The notes: generated by a model from the letters alone, not told the origin. Shown: positions 53,160 to 61,684, counted from the stretch's first letter. The stretch: DNA of 64,000 nucleotides from Roseateles noduli (GCA_002205125.1 NIOE01000006.1:310001-374000); one strand, 5' to 3'. Numbers and translations: made by a program.

Positions 53160-53482
53160 GGAGGCGCTTCCTTTCATGGAAGCAGCCTACGGACGCGCGC
53201 TGCCGCTGGGAAATACGGATGTCGGTTAGGCGCTAGCCGGATCCGGACTAGCGGCGTTGCGCCAGCCGCTGCGGTCGTCTCACGAAGACACGCACGCGAA
53301 GCCGACGAAGCACCCGACGAAGACCCTGACGAAGGTCAAGCCTTGCAAGCTTGCTGAAACCTTTCCGCTCCGCAGACGGCCATACTTGCTCTCCTGATGG
53401 CGGGACGGCTTCTCTGGCCGCCTCGCGCTTGACGTTCATCTCGGGCCCGGACGACGGGCCGTTTCTTTGTTCGGGAACAACA
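53160..53482. promoter_or_regulatory. Divergent caiB/FTR1 gap with a 23-bp palindrome
   Basis: 323 bases without a clear gene. At 53231-53253 is a near-perfect palindrome, CGCTAG-CCGGATCCGG-A-CTAGCG, 72 bases before caiB, a likely operator. Farther right are three copies of GACGAAG (about 53301-53326). At 53444-53460 a stem GGCCCG/CGGGCC is followed by GTTTCTTTGTT just before the FTR1 gene. No promoter hexamers are convincing. Confidence 0.5.
53444..53471 (+). terminator. Terminator-like hairpin in the FTR1 leader
   Basis: GGCCCG (53444-53449), loop GACGA, CGGGCC (53455-53460), then the T-rich GTTTCTTTGTT, only 12 bases before the FTR1 start codon. An intrinsic terminator here would attenuate the gene. 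A possible 11-codon leader frame (53397-53432) precedes it. Confidence 0.4.
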
Positions 53483-55444
53483 ATGAGTCGCACTCACGAC
53501 GATCCGCGGACCGCACACCGGATCGTGCGCCAGCTCTTCACGGCGTGCCTGCTCTTCCTTGGCCTGGTCGTGGGCGGTACCGCGAGCGCCGCGGAAGCCG
53601 ACGTGCGGCGCGTGTGGCAGATCCTCGACTACCTGGCCGTCGACTACGCGGGCGCGGTGCAGGACGGCAAGATCGTGGCGCAGTCCGAGTACGACGAGAT
53701 GCGCGAGTTCGCGCAGACCGCGCATGACAAGATCGCGGCCTTGGAGGACAAGCCCGAACGCGCCGCGCTGCTGCGCGAGAGCGAGGCCCTTCAAGCCGAG
53801 ATCGCCGCCAAGTCCGATGTCGCCAAGGTCGGCGGTCTGGCCAAGGCCTTGGCGAATCATCTGATCGCGGTCTACCCGGTGCCGCTCGCACCGAGCGCGC
53901 TGCCCGACCTGAAGCTCGGTGCCTCGGTCTACGCGGCGAATTGCGCGGCCTGCCATGGCGCGTCGGGCAACGGCGACGGACCGTTGGCCAAACAGCTCGA
54001 TCCCAAGCCGATCGCGTTCACCGACCACGACCGCGCGCGTCAGCGCAGCGTGTTCGCGCTGTACCAGGCGGTGAGCCAAGGGATCGCGGGAACGGCCATG
54101 CCGGCGTTCGGTCAGCTCTCCGAAGAGGATCGATGGGCGGTGGCGATGTATCTCGGCGGCTTCGCGCACGGCGACAAGCAGCGCCAACAGGGGCAGCAGC
54201 TCTGGAAGGAGTCGCAGAAGATCCGCGACGAGGTCACCGGGATGGACCACTTCGTCCGTCTCACGGAAACCGAGCTCGTCGCCTCGCTCGGCGAAGAGCA
54301 GGCAGCCGCCACGATGGCCTACCTCCATGCGCATCCCGAGGCGCTTGTCGCGCCGCGCGGGAACCGCCTGACCCTGGCCCGCGAGCGGCTGCATGAGAGC
54401 GTGGCCGCGTTCAAGGCCGGCCATCCCAAGGAGGCCGCCGAGCTCGCGTTGTCGTCCTATCTCGACGGCGTCGAGCCTTACGAACAGGCGCTGGCGGCGC
54501 GTGAAGGCGCGCTGAAGGACCAGATCGAAGTGGCCATGGGTCAGTACCGCTCGCTGATCGCGGCCCAGGCGCCGGTGTCGGACGTCGAAGCGGCTGCTGC
54601 CCGCATCGACGGGCTCTTCAACGACGCGGACCACGTGCTGGCGGCCTCGGGTGCCGATGCGACGGCTGCGTTCTTCGGCAGCCTGACGATCCTCCTGCGC
54701 GAAGGCATCGAGGCGCTGCTGGTCGTCGTCGCGATGATCGCGTTCCTGCGACAGGCCAAGCGCCCGGATGTCCTGCCGTATGTCCACGCGGGCTGGATCG
54801 GCGCCCTGGCGGCGGGCGGTGTCACCTGGGCCGTCGCGACCTACGCGGTCTCGATCAGCGGCGCCAACCGCGAAGTCACGGAAGGCCTGTCGAGCCTGTT
54901 CGCCGCCCTCGTGCTGCTGAGCGTGGGCGTCTGGATGCATCAGAAGAGCGTGGCCGGTCAATGGCAGGCCTACCTGCGCGAGCGCATGTCCGCGGCGCTG
55001 GGCCGCCGCTCCGCCTTCTTCATGTTCGGCCTGGCCTTCGTGGCGGTGTATCGCGAGGTCTTCGAGACCATCCTGTTCTACGCGGCGCTTTGGGGCCAGG
55101 GCAATGACGGTGCAATCCTCGCGGGGCTGGGTGTGGGCGTGCTGTGCCTGGTGGTCATCACGGTGCTCCTGCTGCGCTACAGCGCGCGGTTGCCGATCGG
55201 CAAGTTCTTCTCGGTGAGCTCGTGGCTGGTGGCCGTGCTGGCGGTCGTCCTCACGGGCAAGGGCGTCGCCGCGTTGCAGGAAGCGGGATGGATCGCGCCG
55301 AGCGCCTTGTCCGCACCGCGCCTGGAACTGTTGGGCATCTATCCGTCGGTGATCGGCCTGACGGCGCAGGTGATCGTGCTCCTCGTGGTGCTGGGCTTCT
55401 TCCTGCGCAATGCCAAGGCGAAGCCCGCGAGCGCGGGACGATGA
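53483..55444 (+). CDS. FTR1-family iron permease with cytochrome c domain
   Basis: 653-residue membrane protein for high-affinity iron uptake. After a signal peptide ending ASAAEAD comes a cytochrome c domain with NCAACHGASGNGDG (Cys154, Cys157, His158) and the distal TAMPAFGQLSEEDRWAVAMYL. A helical linker follows, then the FTR1 permease with both iron-binding motifs: REGIE (406-410) and REVFE (524-528). About seven C-terminal membrane helices are seen. The haem domain may oxidise Fe(II) for transport, replacing the separate oxidase of yeast. It is divergent from caiB and convergent with a LysR gene. Confidence 0.93.
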   Translation: MSRTHDDPRTAHRIVRQLFTACLLFLGLVVGGTASAAEADVRRVWQILDYLAVDYAGAVQDGKIVAQSEYDEMREFAQTAHDKIAALEDKPERAALLRESEALQAEIAAKSDVAKVGGLAKALANHLIAVYPVPLAPSALPDLKLGASVYAANCAACHGASGNGDGPLAKQLDPKPIAFTDHDRARQRSVFALYQAVSQGIAGTAMPAFGQLSEEDRWAVAMYLGGFAHGDKQRQQGQQLWKESQKIRDEVTGMDHFVRLTETELVASLGEEQAAATMAYLHAHPEALVAPRGNRLTLARERLHESVAAFKAGHPKEAAELALSSYLDGVEPYEQALAAREGALKDQIEVAMGQYRSLIAAQAPVSDVEAAAARIDGLFNDADHVLAASGADATAAFFGSLTILLREGIEALLVVVAMIAFLRQAKRPDVLPYVHAGWIGALAAGGVTWAVATYAVSISGANREVTEGLSSLFAALVLLSVGVWMHQKSVAGQWQAYLRERMSAALGRRSAFFMFGLAFVAVYREVFETILFYAALWGQGNDGAILAGLGVGVLCLVVITVLLLRYSARLPIGKFFSVSSWLVAVLAVVLTGKGVAALQEAGWIAPSALSAPRLELLGIYPSVIGLTAQVIVLLVVLGFFLRNAKAKPASAGR

Positions 55445-55445
55445 T

Positions 55446-56390
55446 TCAGGGCGTGGCCGGCTGACCTGCCAGCGTCGCCGGCCACTGCCCGGTCAGCACC
55501 AGTTCCCGGATCACTTCGTCGACGAGATCGCTCACGGCGCGCGCCGCGGGGCCGGGCGAGCGCGTGAGCGCGAAGCAGCTGCAGATGGTCCGCCGGATCT
55601 CGGGATCGCGGATCACGGCCTGGCGCAGGTGGCCCTGTCGCAGTTCCTCGCTGACCGAGCCCGGCGAGAGGATCGTGTACGCGAGCCCGGCGGCGACCGC
55701 CGTCTTCACGGCGGGCAGCGAGTCGATCTCGGCCACGACGTCGAGCTGGACGCCGTTCGCGCGGCAGGCCGCGTCGATGATGCGGCGCAGGCCGTGCTCG
55801 GTGTTGGGCAGGATCATCGGCAGGCGGCTCAGCTCGCGCAGCGAGACCTCGCGCGCCAGCGGCGGCGCCCCGGCGCCGGCCGCGCTCACGAGCACCAGTT
55901 GCTCCGTCAGCAGCTGGCGCTGCGACAGCCACGGCTCCTGGCGGTCCTCGAAGAGGATGCTGAGCTCCAGTCGCCCCGTCTGCAGCCATTCGCGCAGGAA
56001 GCCGCTGTGGCTCTCGACGATGCGCAGCCGCACCAGCGGCAGCCTCGCGCGCACCAGGCGCAGCAGCGGCACCGTCGCCGCCAGCGCGACGGTCGTGGGC
56101 AGTCCGAGGATCACTTCGCCGGTGAGGTGTTGACCGTCGGCCAGCACCGAGGCCTTGGCGGCTTCGAGTTCCGCCAGCACCTTGCGTGCATGCTCGACGA
56201 AACGGCGGCCGTTGTCGGTTAGCGCCATGCCGCGGCTGGAGCGGACGAACAGCGTCGCGCCGAGTTCCTCCTCCAGCGCGACGATGTGCTGGCCCAGCGC
56301 CGGCTGCGCCAGGTGCAGCAGCTTGGACGCCTTCAGCAGGCTGCCGGCGTCGGCGACACCGATCAGGTACCTCAGCTGGCGCAGTTCCAC
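55446..56390 (-). CDS. LysR-family regulator, GTG start
   Basis: 314-residue LysR regulator. The GTG at 56390 has GGAG eight bases upstream and gives the family start VELRQLRYLIGVADAGSLLKASKLLHLAQPALGQHIVALEEELG; the frame continues farther upstream without support. The effector domain contains VILGLPTTVALAATVPLLR and LSPGSVSEELRQG. It resembles regulators of aromatic or nitrogen metabolism, but no target is adjacent: the FTR1 gene is convergent, with one base between the stops. Confidence 0.92.
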   Translation of the reverse strand: MELRQLRYLIGVADAGSLLKASKLLHLAQPALGQHIVALEEELGATLFVRSSRGMALTDNGRRFVEHARKVLAELEAAKASVLADGQHLTGEVILGLPTTVALAATVPLLRLVRARLPLVRLRIVESHSGFLREWLQTGRLELSILFEDRQEPWLSQRQLLTEQLVLVSAAGAGAPPLAREVSLRELSRLPMILPNTEHGLRRIIDAACRANGVQLDVVAEIDSLPAVKTAVAAGLAYTILSPGSVSEELRQGHLRQAVIRDPEIRRTICSCFALTRSPGPAARAVSDLVDEVIRELVLTGQWPATLAGQPATP

Positions 56391-56533
56391 GACTCGATCT
56401 CCGGTAGTGCGGGACTTGCCCGGCGGGGAAGGGGACCGTCGCACGATACCTTCGCACCACGGCGATGTGCGCGAGCTGCGGTCTTGCGCCGCTGCGCTCA
56501 TCGCGCGCCGACGGCCTTGGCACAATGCGCGGC

Positions 56534-57091
56534 ATGAGCGACACGACCTCTCCCGCGCCCCTCCCCGTCACTGCCGGCGCGACGCCTTCAGCCGCCGATG
56601 CCGTCCGCCCCGACGGATTCCTCCGTGTGAGCGCCGCGCTGCGCGCGTTGTCCCATGAACACGAGCCGCGCTGGCTGGAGGTCTCCGCGCGCAGTTCGCA
56701 GGAGGCGGCCGACGCGCTCGGCGTCGCGCTGGGGCAGATCGCCAAGAGCGTCGTGTTCAAGCGCAAGGCCGACGGCGCTGCCGTGCTGGTGATCGCCTCC
56801 GGCGACAAGCGCGTCGACGAACGCAAGCTCGAAGCCCACACCGGCAAGCTCGGCCGCGCCGATGCCGACTACGTGAAGGCGCGCACCGGCTTCTCGATCG
56901 GCGGCGTGTCGCCGCTGGGCTTCCAGCCGGCGGAGGAGGGCGCCCACCCGCAGCTGTTCATCGACCAGGAGCTGTTCCGCTTCGACGCGATCTGGGCCGC
57001 GGCCGGGCATCCGAACGGCGTGTTCCTGATGACGCCGCAGCAGCTCGTCGCGCTGACCGGCGCGCCGGTGATCGAGGTGGCGCAATCGTGA
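56534..57091 (+). CDS. YbaK/EbsC-family aminoacyl-tRNA deacylase
   Basis: 185-residue YbaK/ProX-type protein that removes mischarged amino acids from tRNA. It has EVSARSSQEAADALGVALGQIAKSVVFKRKADGAAVLVIASGDKRVDERKL, followed by KARTGFSIGGVSPLGF and LFIDQELFRFDAIWAAAGHPNGVFLMTP; the conserved Lys and Gly-Gly-Val-Ser-Pro region are present. The stop overlaps the next start (GTGA). The amino acid removed is unknown. Confidence 0.92.
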   Translation: MSDTTSPAPLPVTAGATPSAADAVRPDGFLRVSAALRALSHEHEPRWLEVSARSSQEAADALGVALGQIAKSVVFKRKADGAAVLVIASGDKRVDERKLEAHTGKLGRADADYVKARTGFSIGGVSPLGFQPAEEGAHPQLFIDQELFRFDAIWAAAGHPNGVFLMTPQQLVALTGAPVIEVAQS

Positions 57092-57354
57092 GCACCTCGA
57101 TCTTGGCGCCCATCACCGCGGAGAACGTCGCGCGCACGCCGGAAGGCCGCGTCGCGTCGCCCTGCATCAACATCTGCAAGATGCACGAGCCCACCGCGCT
57201 GTGCCGCGGCTGCGCGCGCACGATTCCTGAGATCGCGGGCTGGAGCAAGTCCGACGACGAGTCGCGGATCCGACTGCTCAACCTGCTGCCGGAGCGGCGC
57301 GCGTTGCTGGCGTCGCACGGCGCGCTTGCCACCGAGCCGCTACCCAAGGTTTGA
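57088..57354 (+). CDS. DUF1289 protein, GTG start
   Basis: 88-residue small protein with SPCINICKMHEPTALCRGCARTIPEIAGWSKSDDE, the four-Cys motif of DUF1289 (a possible zinc or Fe-S site). The GTG start overlaps the YbaK stop. Members are found throughout Proteobacteria; the function is unknown. It lies in an operon with YbaK and an isomerase. Confidence 0.9.
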   Translation: MSTSILAPITAENVARTPEGRVASPCINICKMHEPTALCRGCARTIPEIAGWSKSDDESRIRLLNLLPERRALLASHGALATEPLPKV

Positions 57355-57365
57355 ACGGAGCCGCG

Positions 57366-58007
57366 ATGGTCAGGATCGATTTCTACTTCGACCCGATCTC
57401 GCCTTACGCCGCGCTCGCCTTCGAGCGGCTGCCCGAGGCGCTGGCCGGTCGCAGCGTCGCGGTCCGGTACGTGCCCGTGCTCTTCGGCGCGCTGCTGAAG
57501 TCGCTCGACAACAAGGGACCCGCGGAGATCCCCGGCAAGCGCGACTGGACCTACCGCCAGGTGTCGTGGCTCGGGCATCGGCTCGGCGTACCGCTGGACC
57601 TGCCGGCGGCGCATCCGTTCAATCCGCTGCCGCTGCTGCGCCTGCTGTGGGCGACGGCGCCCGCGGGTCAGACGCCGGGCCGCTACGCGGTCGAGCGCGT
57701 CTTCCACCACATCTGGCGCGGCGGGCTCGACGCGGCCGATCCGCAGCGGCTCGCCGAGTTGACGGCGGATCTCGCGCCCCTGCGCGACCCGGCCTCCGCC
57801 GAGGTCAAGACCGCACTGCGCGAGGCCACCGATGACGCCGTCGCGCGCGGCGTCTTCGGCGTGCCGACGATGGCCGTCGACGACAAGCTCTTCTGGGGCC
57901 TCGACGCGATGGACATGCTCACCGGCTACCTCGACGGCGATGCGTGGTTCGACGGTCCCGCGTGGGACGCCGCGCGGACCTTGCCGGTGGGCGTGCAGCG
58001 GGGCTGA
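57366..58007 (+). CDS. 2-hydroxychromene-2-carboxylate isomerase-like (DsbA-fold)
   Basis: 213-residue thioredoxin-fold, kappa-GST-like isomerase. It starts VRIDFYFDPISPYAALAFERLPEAL, with Ser-Pro-Tyr in place of the Cys-x2-Cys, as in HCCA isomerase (NahD), and ends with the cis-Pro segment GVFGVPTMAVDDKLFWGLDAMDML. GGAG precedes the ATG at 57366; it is 11 bases after DUF1289. Such genes are common without a naphthalene pathway, so a general glutathione-linked role is likely. Confidence 0.9.
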   Translation: MVRIDFYFDPISPYAALAFERLPEALAGRSVAVRYVPVLFGALLKSLDNKGPAEIPGKRDWTYRQVSWLGHRLGVPLDLPAAHPFNPLPLLRLLWATAPAGQTPGRYAVERVFHHIWRGGLDAADPQRLAELTADLAPLRDPASAEVKTALREATDDAVARGVFGVPTMAVDDKLFWGLDAMDMLTGYLDGDAWFDGPAWDAARTLPVGVQRG

Positions 58008-58293
58008 CCGCCACCCGTCGTCGTGACGACGACACGTGCCGACGGCGGATCGACGGTGGCGCCACCAGAGGAAGGCGAGGGCGCTTTCCCCTCAAATGTC
58101 GCCGTAGGGACATACCCTCTGCTGCGGCGCAAAGAACCCGAAATTCCGCATCGAGAAATGCGAAGCGAGGGTTGCACCCGGGTTTGTCAGCCAGGGGCAA
58201 GCAAGTCGTCAGAAACGGGTCAGAGCGCGCTCGGATAGTCGCGCCCCAAGGGCCATCGGTCGATGGCCCTGGGAATCCCGAGGAGACAATCCC
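58008..58293. promoter_or_regulatory. Leader and gap upstream of the MHS transporter
   Basis: 286 bases. A palindrome GTCGTCGTGACGACGAC lies at 58017-58033, and inverted arms TTCCGCAT / ATGCGAA at 58144-58164. A strong hairpin AGGGCCATC-GGTC-GATGGCCCT (58249-58270) sits 9 bases before the ribosome-binding site GAGGAGA (58280-58286). The last could control translation of the transporter. Confidence 0.5.
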
Positions 58294-59976
58294 ATGGCAA
58301 CTGCAAGTGCAGTGACCACCAATGCGCCGATGACGGCCGAAGAGAAGAAGGTGATCTTCGCCTCTTCGCTGGGCACGGTGTTCGAGTGGTACGACTTCTA
58401 CCTGTACGGCTCGCTCGCCGCGATCATCGGCAAGCAGTTCTTCACCGGCCTCGATCCGACGGCGCAGTTCATCGCGTCGCTGATGGCCTTCGCCGCCGGC
58501 TTCATCGTGCGTCCGTTCGGCGCGCTGGTGTTCGGCCGCCTCGGCGACATGATCGGACGCAAGTACACCTTCCTGGTGACCATCCTGATCATGGGCCTGT
58601 CGACCTTCATCGTCGGCGTGCTGCCCACCTACGACACCATCGGTCCCGCCGCGGCGGTGATCCTGGTCGGCCTGCGCCTGCTGCAAGGCCTGGCACTGGG
58701 CGGTGAATACGGCGGCGCCGCGACCTACGTCGCCGAGCACGCCCCGCACGGCAAGCGCGGCGCGTACACCTCGTGGATCCAGACCACGGCGACGCTGGGC
58801 CTGTTCCTGTCGCTGATCGTCATCCTGGGCACCCGCACGGCGCTCGGCGAGGCGACCTTCGCGCAGTGGGGCTGGCGCATCCCGTTCATCGTGTCCATCC
58901 TGCTGCTGGCCATCAGCGTGTGGATCCGGCTGTCGATGAACGAGTCGCCCGCCTTCCAGAAGATGAAGTCCGAAGGCAAGACCTCCAAGGCGCCGCTGTC
59001 CGAATCCTTCGGCCAGTGGAAGAACCTGAAGGTCGTGCTGCTGGCGCTGTTCGGCCTGGTGGCGGGCCAGGGCGTGGTCTGGTACACGGGCCAGTTCTAC
59101 GCGCTGTTCTTCCTGCAGAGCGTGGTCAAGGTCGATCCGGCCGCGGCCAACATCATGGTGGCCGTCGCGCTGCTGATCGGCACGCCGTTCTTCGTCGTGT
59201 TCGGCACGCTGTCCGACAAGATCGGCCGCAAGCCCATCATCATGGCGGGCCTGCTGCTGGCGATCCTGACCTACTTCCCGCTGTTCAAGGCGCTGACCAA
59301 CGCGGCCAACCCGGACCTGGCCCGCGCGCAGGAAACCGCGCAGATCACGCTGACGACTGATCCGGCGCAATGCTCGTTCCAGGGCAGCCCGATCGCGCGC
59401 GACGTGGACTTCGTGACGCCTTGCGACATCGCCAAGCGCGCCCTGGCGCAAGCCGCGGCGAACTACGAGACGGTGTCCGGCGCGGCCGGCTCCGGCCAGG
59501 TCAAGATCGGCGACAAGGTCATCGAGGCGCCCACCGCCACGCTGACCGCCGGCGGCCACAAGTTCGACGAGGACAGCGCGAAGAAGATCGCCGCGTTCAA
59601 GAAGGACCTGGCCGACGCGATGAAGGCCGCGGGCTACCCGGCCAAGGCCGATCCGGCCAAGGTCAACACGCCGCTGGTGATCGCGATCCTCGCGGTGCTG
59701 GTGCTGTACGTGACCATGGTCTACGGCCCGATCGCCGCGATGCTGGTGGAGCTGTTCCCGACCCGGATCCGCTACACCTCGATGAGCCTGCCGTACCACA
59801 TCGGCAACGGCTGGTTCGGCGGTCTGCTGCCCTCCATCAGCTTCGCGATGGTGGCGCAGAACGGCAACATCTATCACGGCCTCTGGTACCCGATCGGCAT
59901 CGCCGCCGTCACCCTGGTGATCGGCCTGCTGTTCGTGCGCGAAACCAAGGACGTGGACATCTACGCCCGCGACTGA
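58294..59976 (+). CDS. MHS-type MFS transporter with large extra loop
   Basis: 560-residue permease of the metabolite:H+ symporter group (ShiA/KgtP/ProP-like). It has FASSLGTVFEWYDFYLYGSLAAI, RPFGALVFGRLGDMIGRKYTFL and LRLLQGLALGGEYGGAATYVAEHAP, and ends in the two last helices and VRETKDVDIYARD. Between about residues 340 and 455 (NAANPDLARAQ to DPAKVNTP) lies a hydrophilic insert with two Cys, absent from ordinary 430-residue members. It sits between helices 8/9 and the rest, probably as a periplasmic loop. The substrate is unknown. Confidence 0.88.
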   Translation: MATASAVTTNAPMTAEEKKVIFASSLGTVFEWYDFYLYGSLAAIIGKQFFTGLDPTAQFIASLMAFAAGFIVRPFGALVFGRLGDMIGRKYTFLVTILIMGLSTFIVGVLPTYDTIGPAAAVILVGLRLLQGLALGGEYGGAATYVAEHAPHGKRGAYTSWIQTTATLGLFLSLIVILGTRTALGEATFAQWGWRIPFIVSILLLAISVWIRLSMNESPAFQKMKSEGKTSKAPLSESFGQWKNLKVVLLALFGLVAGQGVVWYTGQFYALFFLQSVVKVDPAAANIMVAVALLIGTPFFVVFGTLSDKIGRKPIIMAGLLLAILTYFPLFKALTNAANPDLARAQETAQITLTTDPAQCSFQGSPIARDVDFVTPCDIAKRALAQAAANYETVSGAAGSGQVKIGDKVIEAPTATLTAGGHKFDEDSAKKIAAFKKDLADAMKAAGYPAKADPAKVNTPLVIAILAVLVLYVTMVYGPIAAMLVELFPTRIRYTSMSLPYHIGNGWFGGLLPSISFAMVAQNGNIYHGLWYPIGIAAVTLVIGLLFVRETKDVDIYARD

Positions 59977-60027
59977 GCGAGTGCAAGCACGATGGCATCG
60001 GCGCTCCGGCGCTGATGCCGCCAACGA

Positions 60028-60060
60028 CAAGGGCGGCCCACGGGCCGCCCTTGTTCTTTT
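60028..60060 (+). terminator. Intrinsic terminator after the MHS transporter
   Basis: CAAGGGCGGCC / GGCCGCCCTTG, 11-bp perfect stem (60028-60038 with 60043-60053) and a TTCTTTT tail on the plus strand. It also separates the convergent harpin-like gene. Confidence 0.9.
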
Positions 60061-60079
60061 CCGCGCCTCGGTCTCGGCG

Positions 60080-60967
60080 TCAGCCGGCGGCCTTCATCTG
60101 CTGAGCCTTCGCGAGAACCGACGACGCGTATTCCGCGGCCTTGATCTCGCGGCCGTAGGAGTCGGTCGCGCCCGGCGCCCAGTTGTCGCCGCCGTTGTAC
60201 TTCTGCAGCATGTTGGTGGCGTCGCCGCCCTTGTCCGCGAGGATCACGCCGGCCATCGCGATCTGGTCCTTCGGATCGTTGTGGTCGTAGGCGTGTCCCA
60301 TCTTTTCCTGGAACTTGCCGGCGTACGCCTGGCGCGTGCCGGGCTCCACCTGCATCAGGCCGTCGCCCGCGCTGGGGCTGCCGTTGAGGCCCTTGCCGAA
60401 CTGGCTTTCCTTCTCCATCTGCGCGGCCAGGATGTAGGGGTCGACGCCGGTCTTCTTCCCGGCCTCCTGGCAGTCCTTCCAGAGTTCCGCCGGCATGCCG
60501 GACGGGCCCTTGCCGCCGCTCGTCGAGGACACATCGCCCACGTCCGACGGCGCGCCGGAGCCGGACACCGGCGGGGCGTACGACGGCTGCTGGGCCTGAT
60601 AGGCGTTGTTGGGCTGATAGGCGTTCGACGCGCCTTGCGGGCCGCAGGCACCCGACGCGCCTTGAGGGCCGCCCACGCCCTGCGGCGCGCCCGCGCCGGA
60701 AGCGGCCGAGGGCCCACCGCCGCCGCCACCTCCACCGCCGCCGCCGCCGCCTTGCGCCCCCTGCTGCTGTTGCTGCAGCGCCTTCATGATCTCGTTGATC
60801 AGGAGGTTGAGGATCTGGAGGATCACCTCGGTCAGCTTGGCCTGGATCTCGGCCGCGCCGCCCGGCGCCTGCGACAGGCCGGAGAGGCCTCCGGGTCCGC
60901 CGAGGGCGTCGAGACCGCCTGGGCCTCCGAGTCCGCCTAGGGGTTGATTCTGGAAGCTCACAGACAT
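60080..60967 (-). CDS. Harpin-like protein fused to a lytic transglycosylase domain
   Basis: 295-residue protein without a Sec signal. Residues 1-40 are Gly/Leu-rich repeats (GGLGGPGGLDALGGPGGL). Residues 40-70 form an amphipathic helix ending in a Gln run (EVILQILNLLINEIMKALQQQQQ), then a poly-Gly stretch: the make-up of type III-secreted harpins such as Hpa1. Residues 160-260 are an SLT lytic transglycosylase, with catalytic Glu187 in QMEKESQFGKG, SPSAGDGLMQVEPGT and the late KYNGGDNW. AAGGAG lies upstream. It resembles HopP1-type harpin-transglycosylases that open peptidoglycan for secretion. A poly-Gly linker varies in length by slippage. Confidence 0.75.
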   Translation of the reverse strand: MSVSFQNQPLGGLGGPGGLDALGGPGGLSGLSQAPGGAAEIQAKLTEVILQILNLLINEIMKALQQQQQGAQGGGGGGGGGGGGGPSAASGAGAPQGVGGPQGASGACGPQGASNAYQPNNAYQAQQPSYAPPVSGSGAPSDVGDVSSTSGGKGPSGMPAELWKDCQEAGKKTGVDPYILAAQMEKESQFGKGLNGSPSAGDGLMQVEPGTRQAYAGKFQEKMGHAYDHNDPKDQIAMAGVILADKGGDATNMLQKYNGGDNWAPGATDSYGREIKAAEYASSVLAKAQQMKAAG

Positions 60968-61225
60968 GGCAGGTCTCCTTCAGGGTTGGGGTGGCTGACG
61001 ACAAAAGGCCATCTTGGCCACTGGTCCGCGCGCCGCCGGCCAGATCCGAAGCAGCGTCCGGAACCGCGAAGACCGGCGAGGCCCCGACGCGGATCGGACG
61101 TGGACGGACAGCGGCCCCGCGACTTCGCGTCGATGGGCGCTGCTTCGCGATGCGCGGCGCGGGTGCGCGGGCCGCGTGCAAGGCTGTTCGTGAGCGGCCC
61201 CTTTCGCCACCGTGAGCACCCCACC

Positions 61226-61684
61226 ATGTACCTGCAGTCCCCGCCTTCCTTCGACAGCACCGCCCCGTTCGATCCGATGTCGGGCAGCGGCGGTGGATTC
61301 CCTTCCGTGCTGCCGGCGCCGGAGGCGTCCTGGTCCGGGCGCCGCATCCTGTCGGCCTGCCTGCTGCTGGCCTCTCGGATCGGTCGTCACGACGAGGCCG
61401 CGACCATCGGAGCGGCGCTCGCGCGCGACCTCGGCGACGAGCGCGCCGTCAAGGTGCTGATGGCCGTCGGCGCGCTGCTGGGCGGGGACGTGTCCGTCGG
61501 CCGCTCGCAGCTGGCCAGCGAGCAGCATTCCGGCGAAGCCGACGCCGCCACGCTGGTGTTCGCGATGGTCGATCGCCTGGGCGGCGGCCAGCACGCATGG
61601 CGCCCGCTGGTCGAGCGCGTGCTCTCCACCAGCAGCGATCCGACCTGGCGCGCGATCGCTTATGCGATCGAGCAGATCGGCTGA
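61226..61684 (+). CDS. Small helical protein, HrpB1/YscG-like (type III accessory?)
   Basis: 152-residue protein. After a Ser/Pro/Gly-rich start (residues 1-35) come TPR-like helices: SGRRILSACLLLASRIGRHDEAATIGAALARDL, DERAVKVLMAVGALLGGDVSVGRSQL and ATLVFAMVDRLGGGQHAWRPLVERVL. The pattern recalls HrpB1/HrpK and YscG-family chaperones of type III secretion. I cannot name a family with confidence. It is divergent from the harpin-like gene, with 258 bases between; co-function is inferred from that. Confidence 0.55.
   Translation: MYLQSPPSFDSTAPFDPMSGSGGGFPSVLPAPEASWSGRRILSACLLLASRIGRHDEAATIGAALARDLGDERAVKVLMAVGALLGGDVSVGRSQLASEQHSGEADAATLVFAMVDRLGGGQHAWRPLVERVLSTSSDPTWRAIAYAIEQIG

Noticed and set aside
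57366-58007. Part of a naphthalene degradation pathway
   Set aside because: No ring-hydroxylating or cleavage dioxygenase in the window; the isomerase is paired with YbaK and DUF1289.
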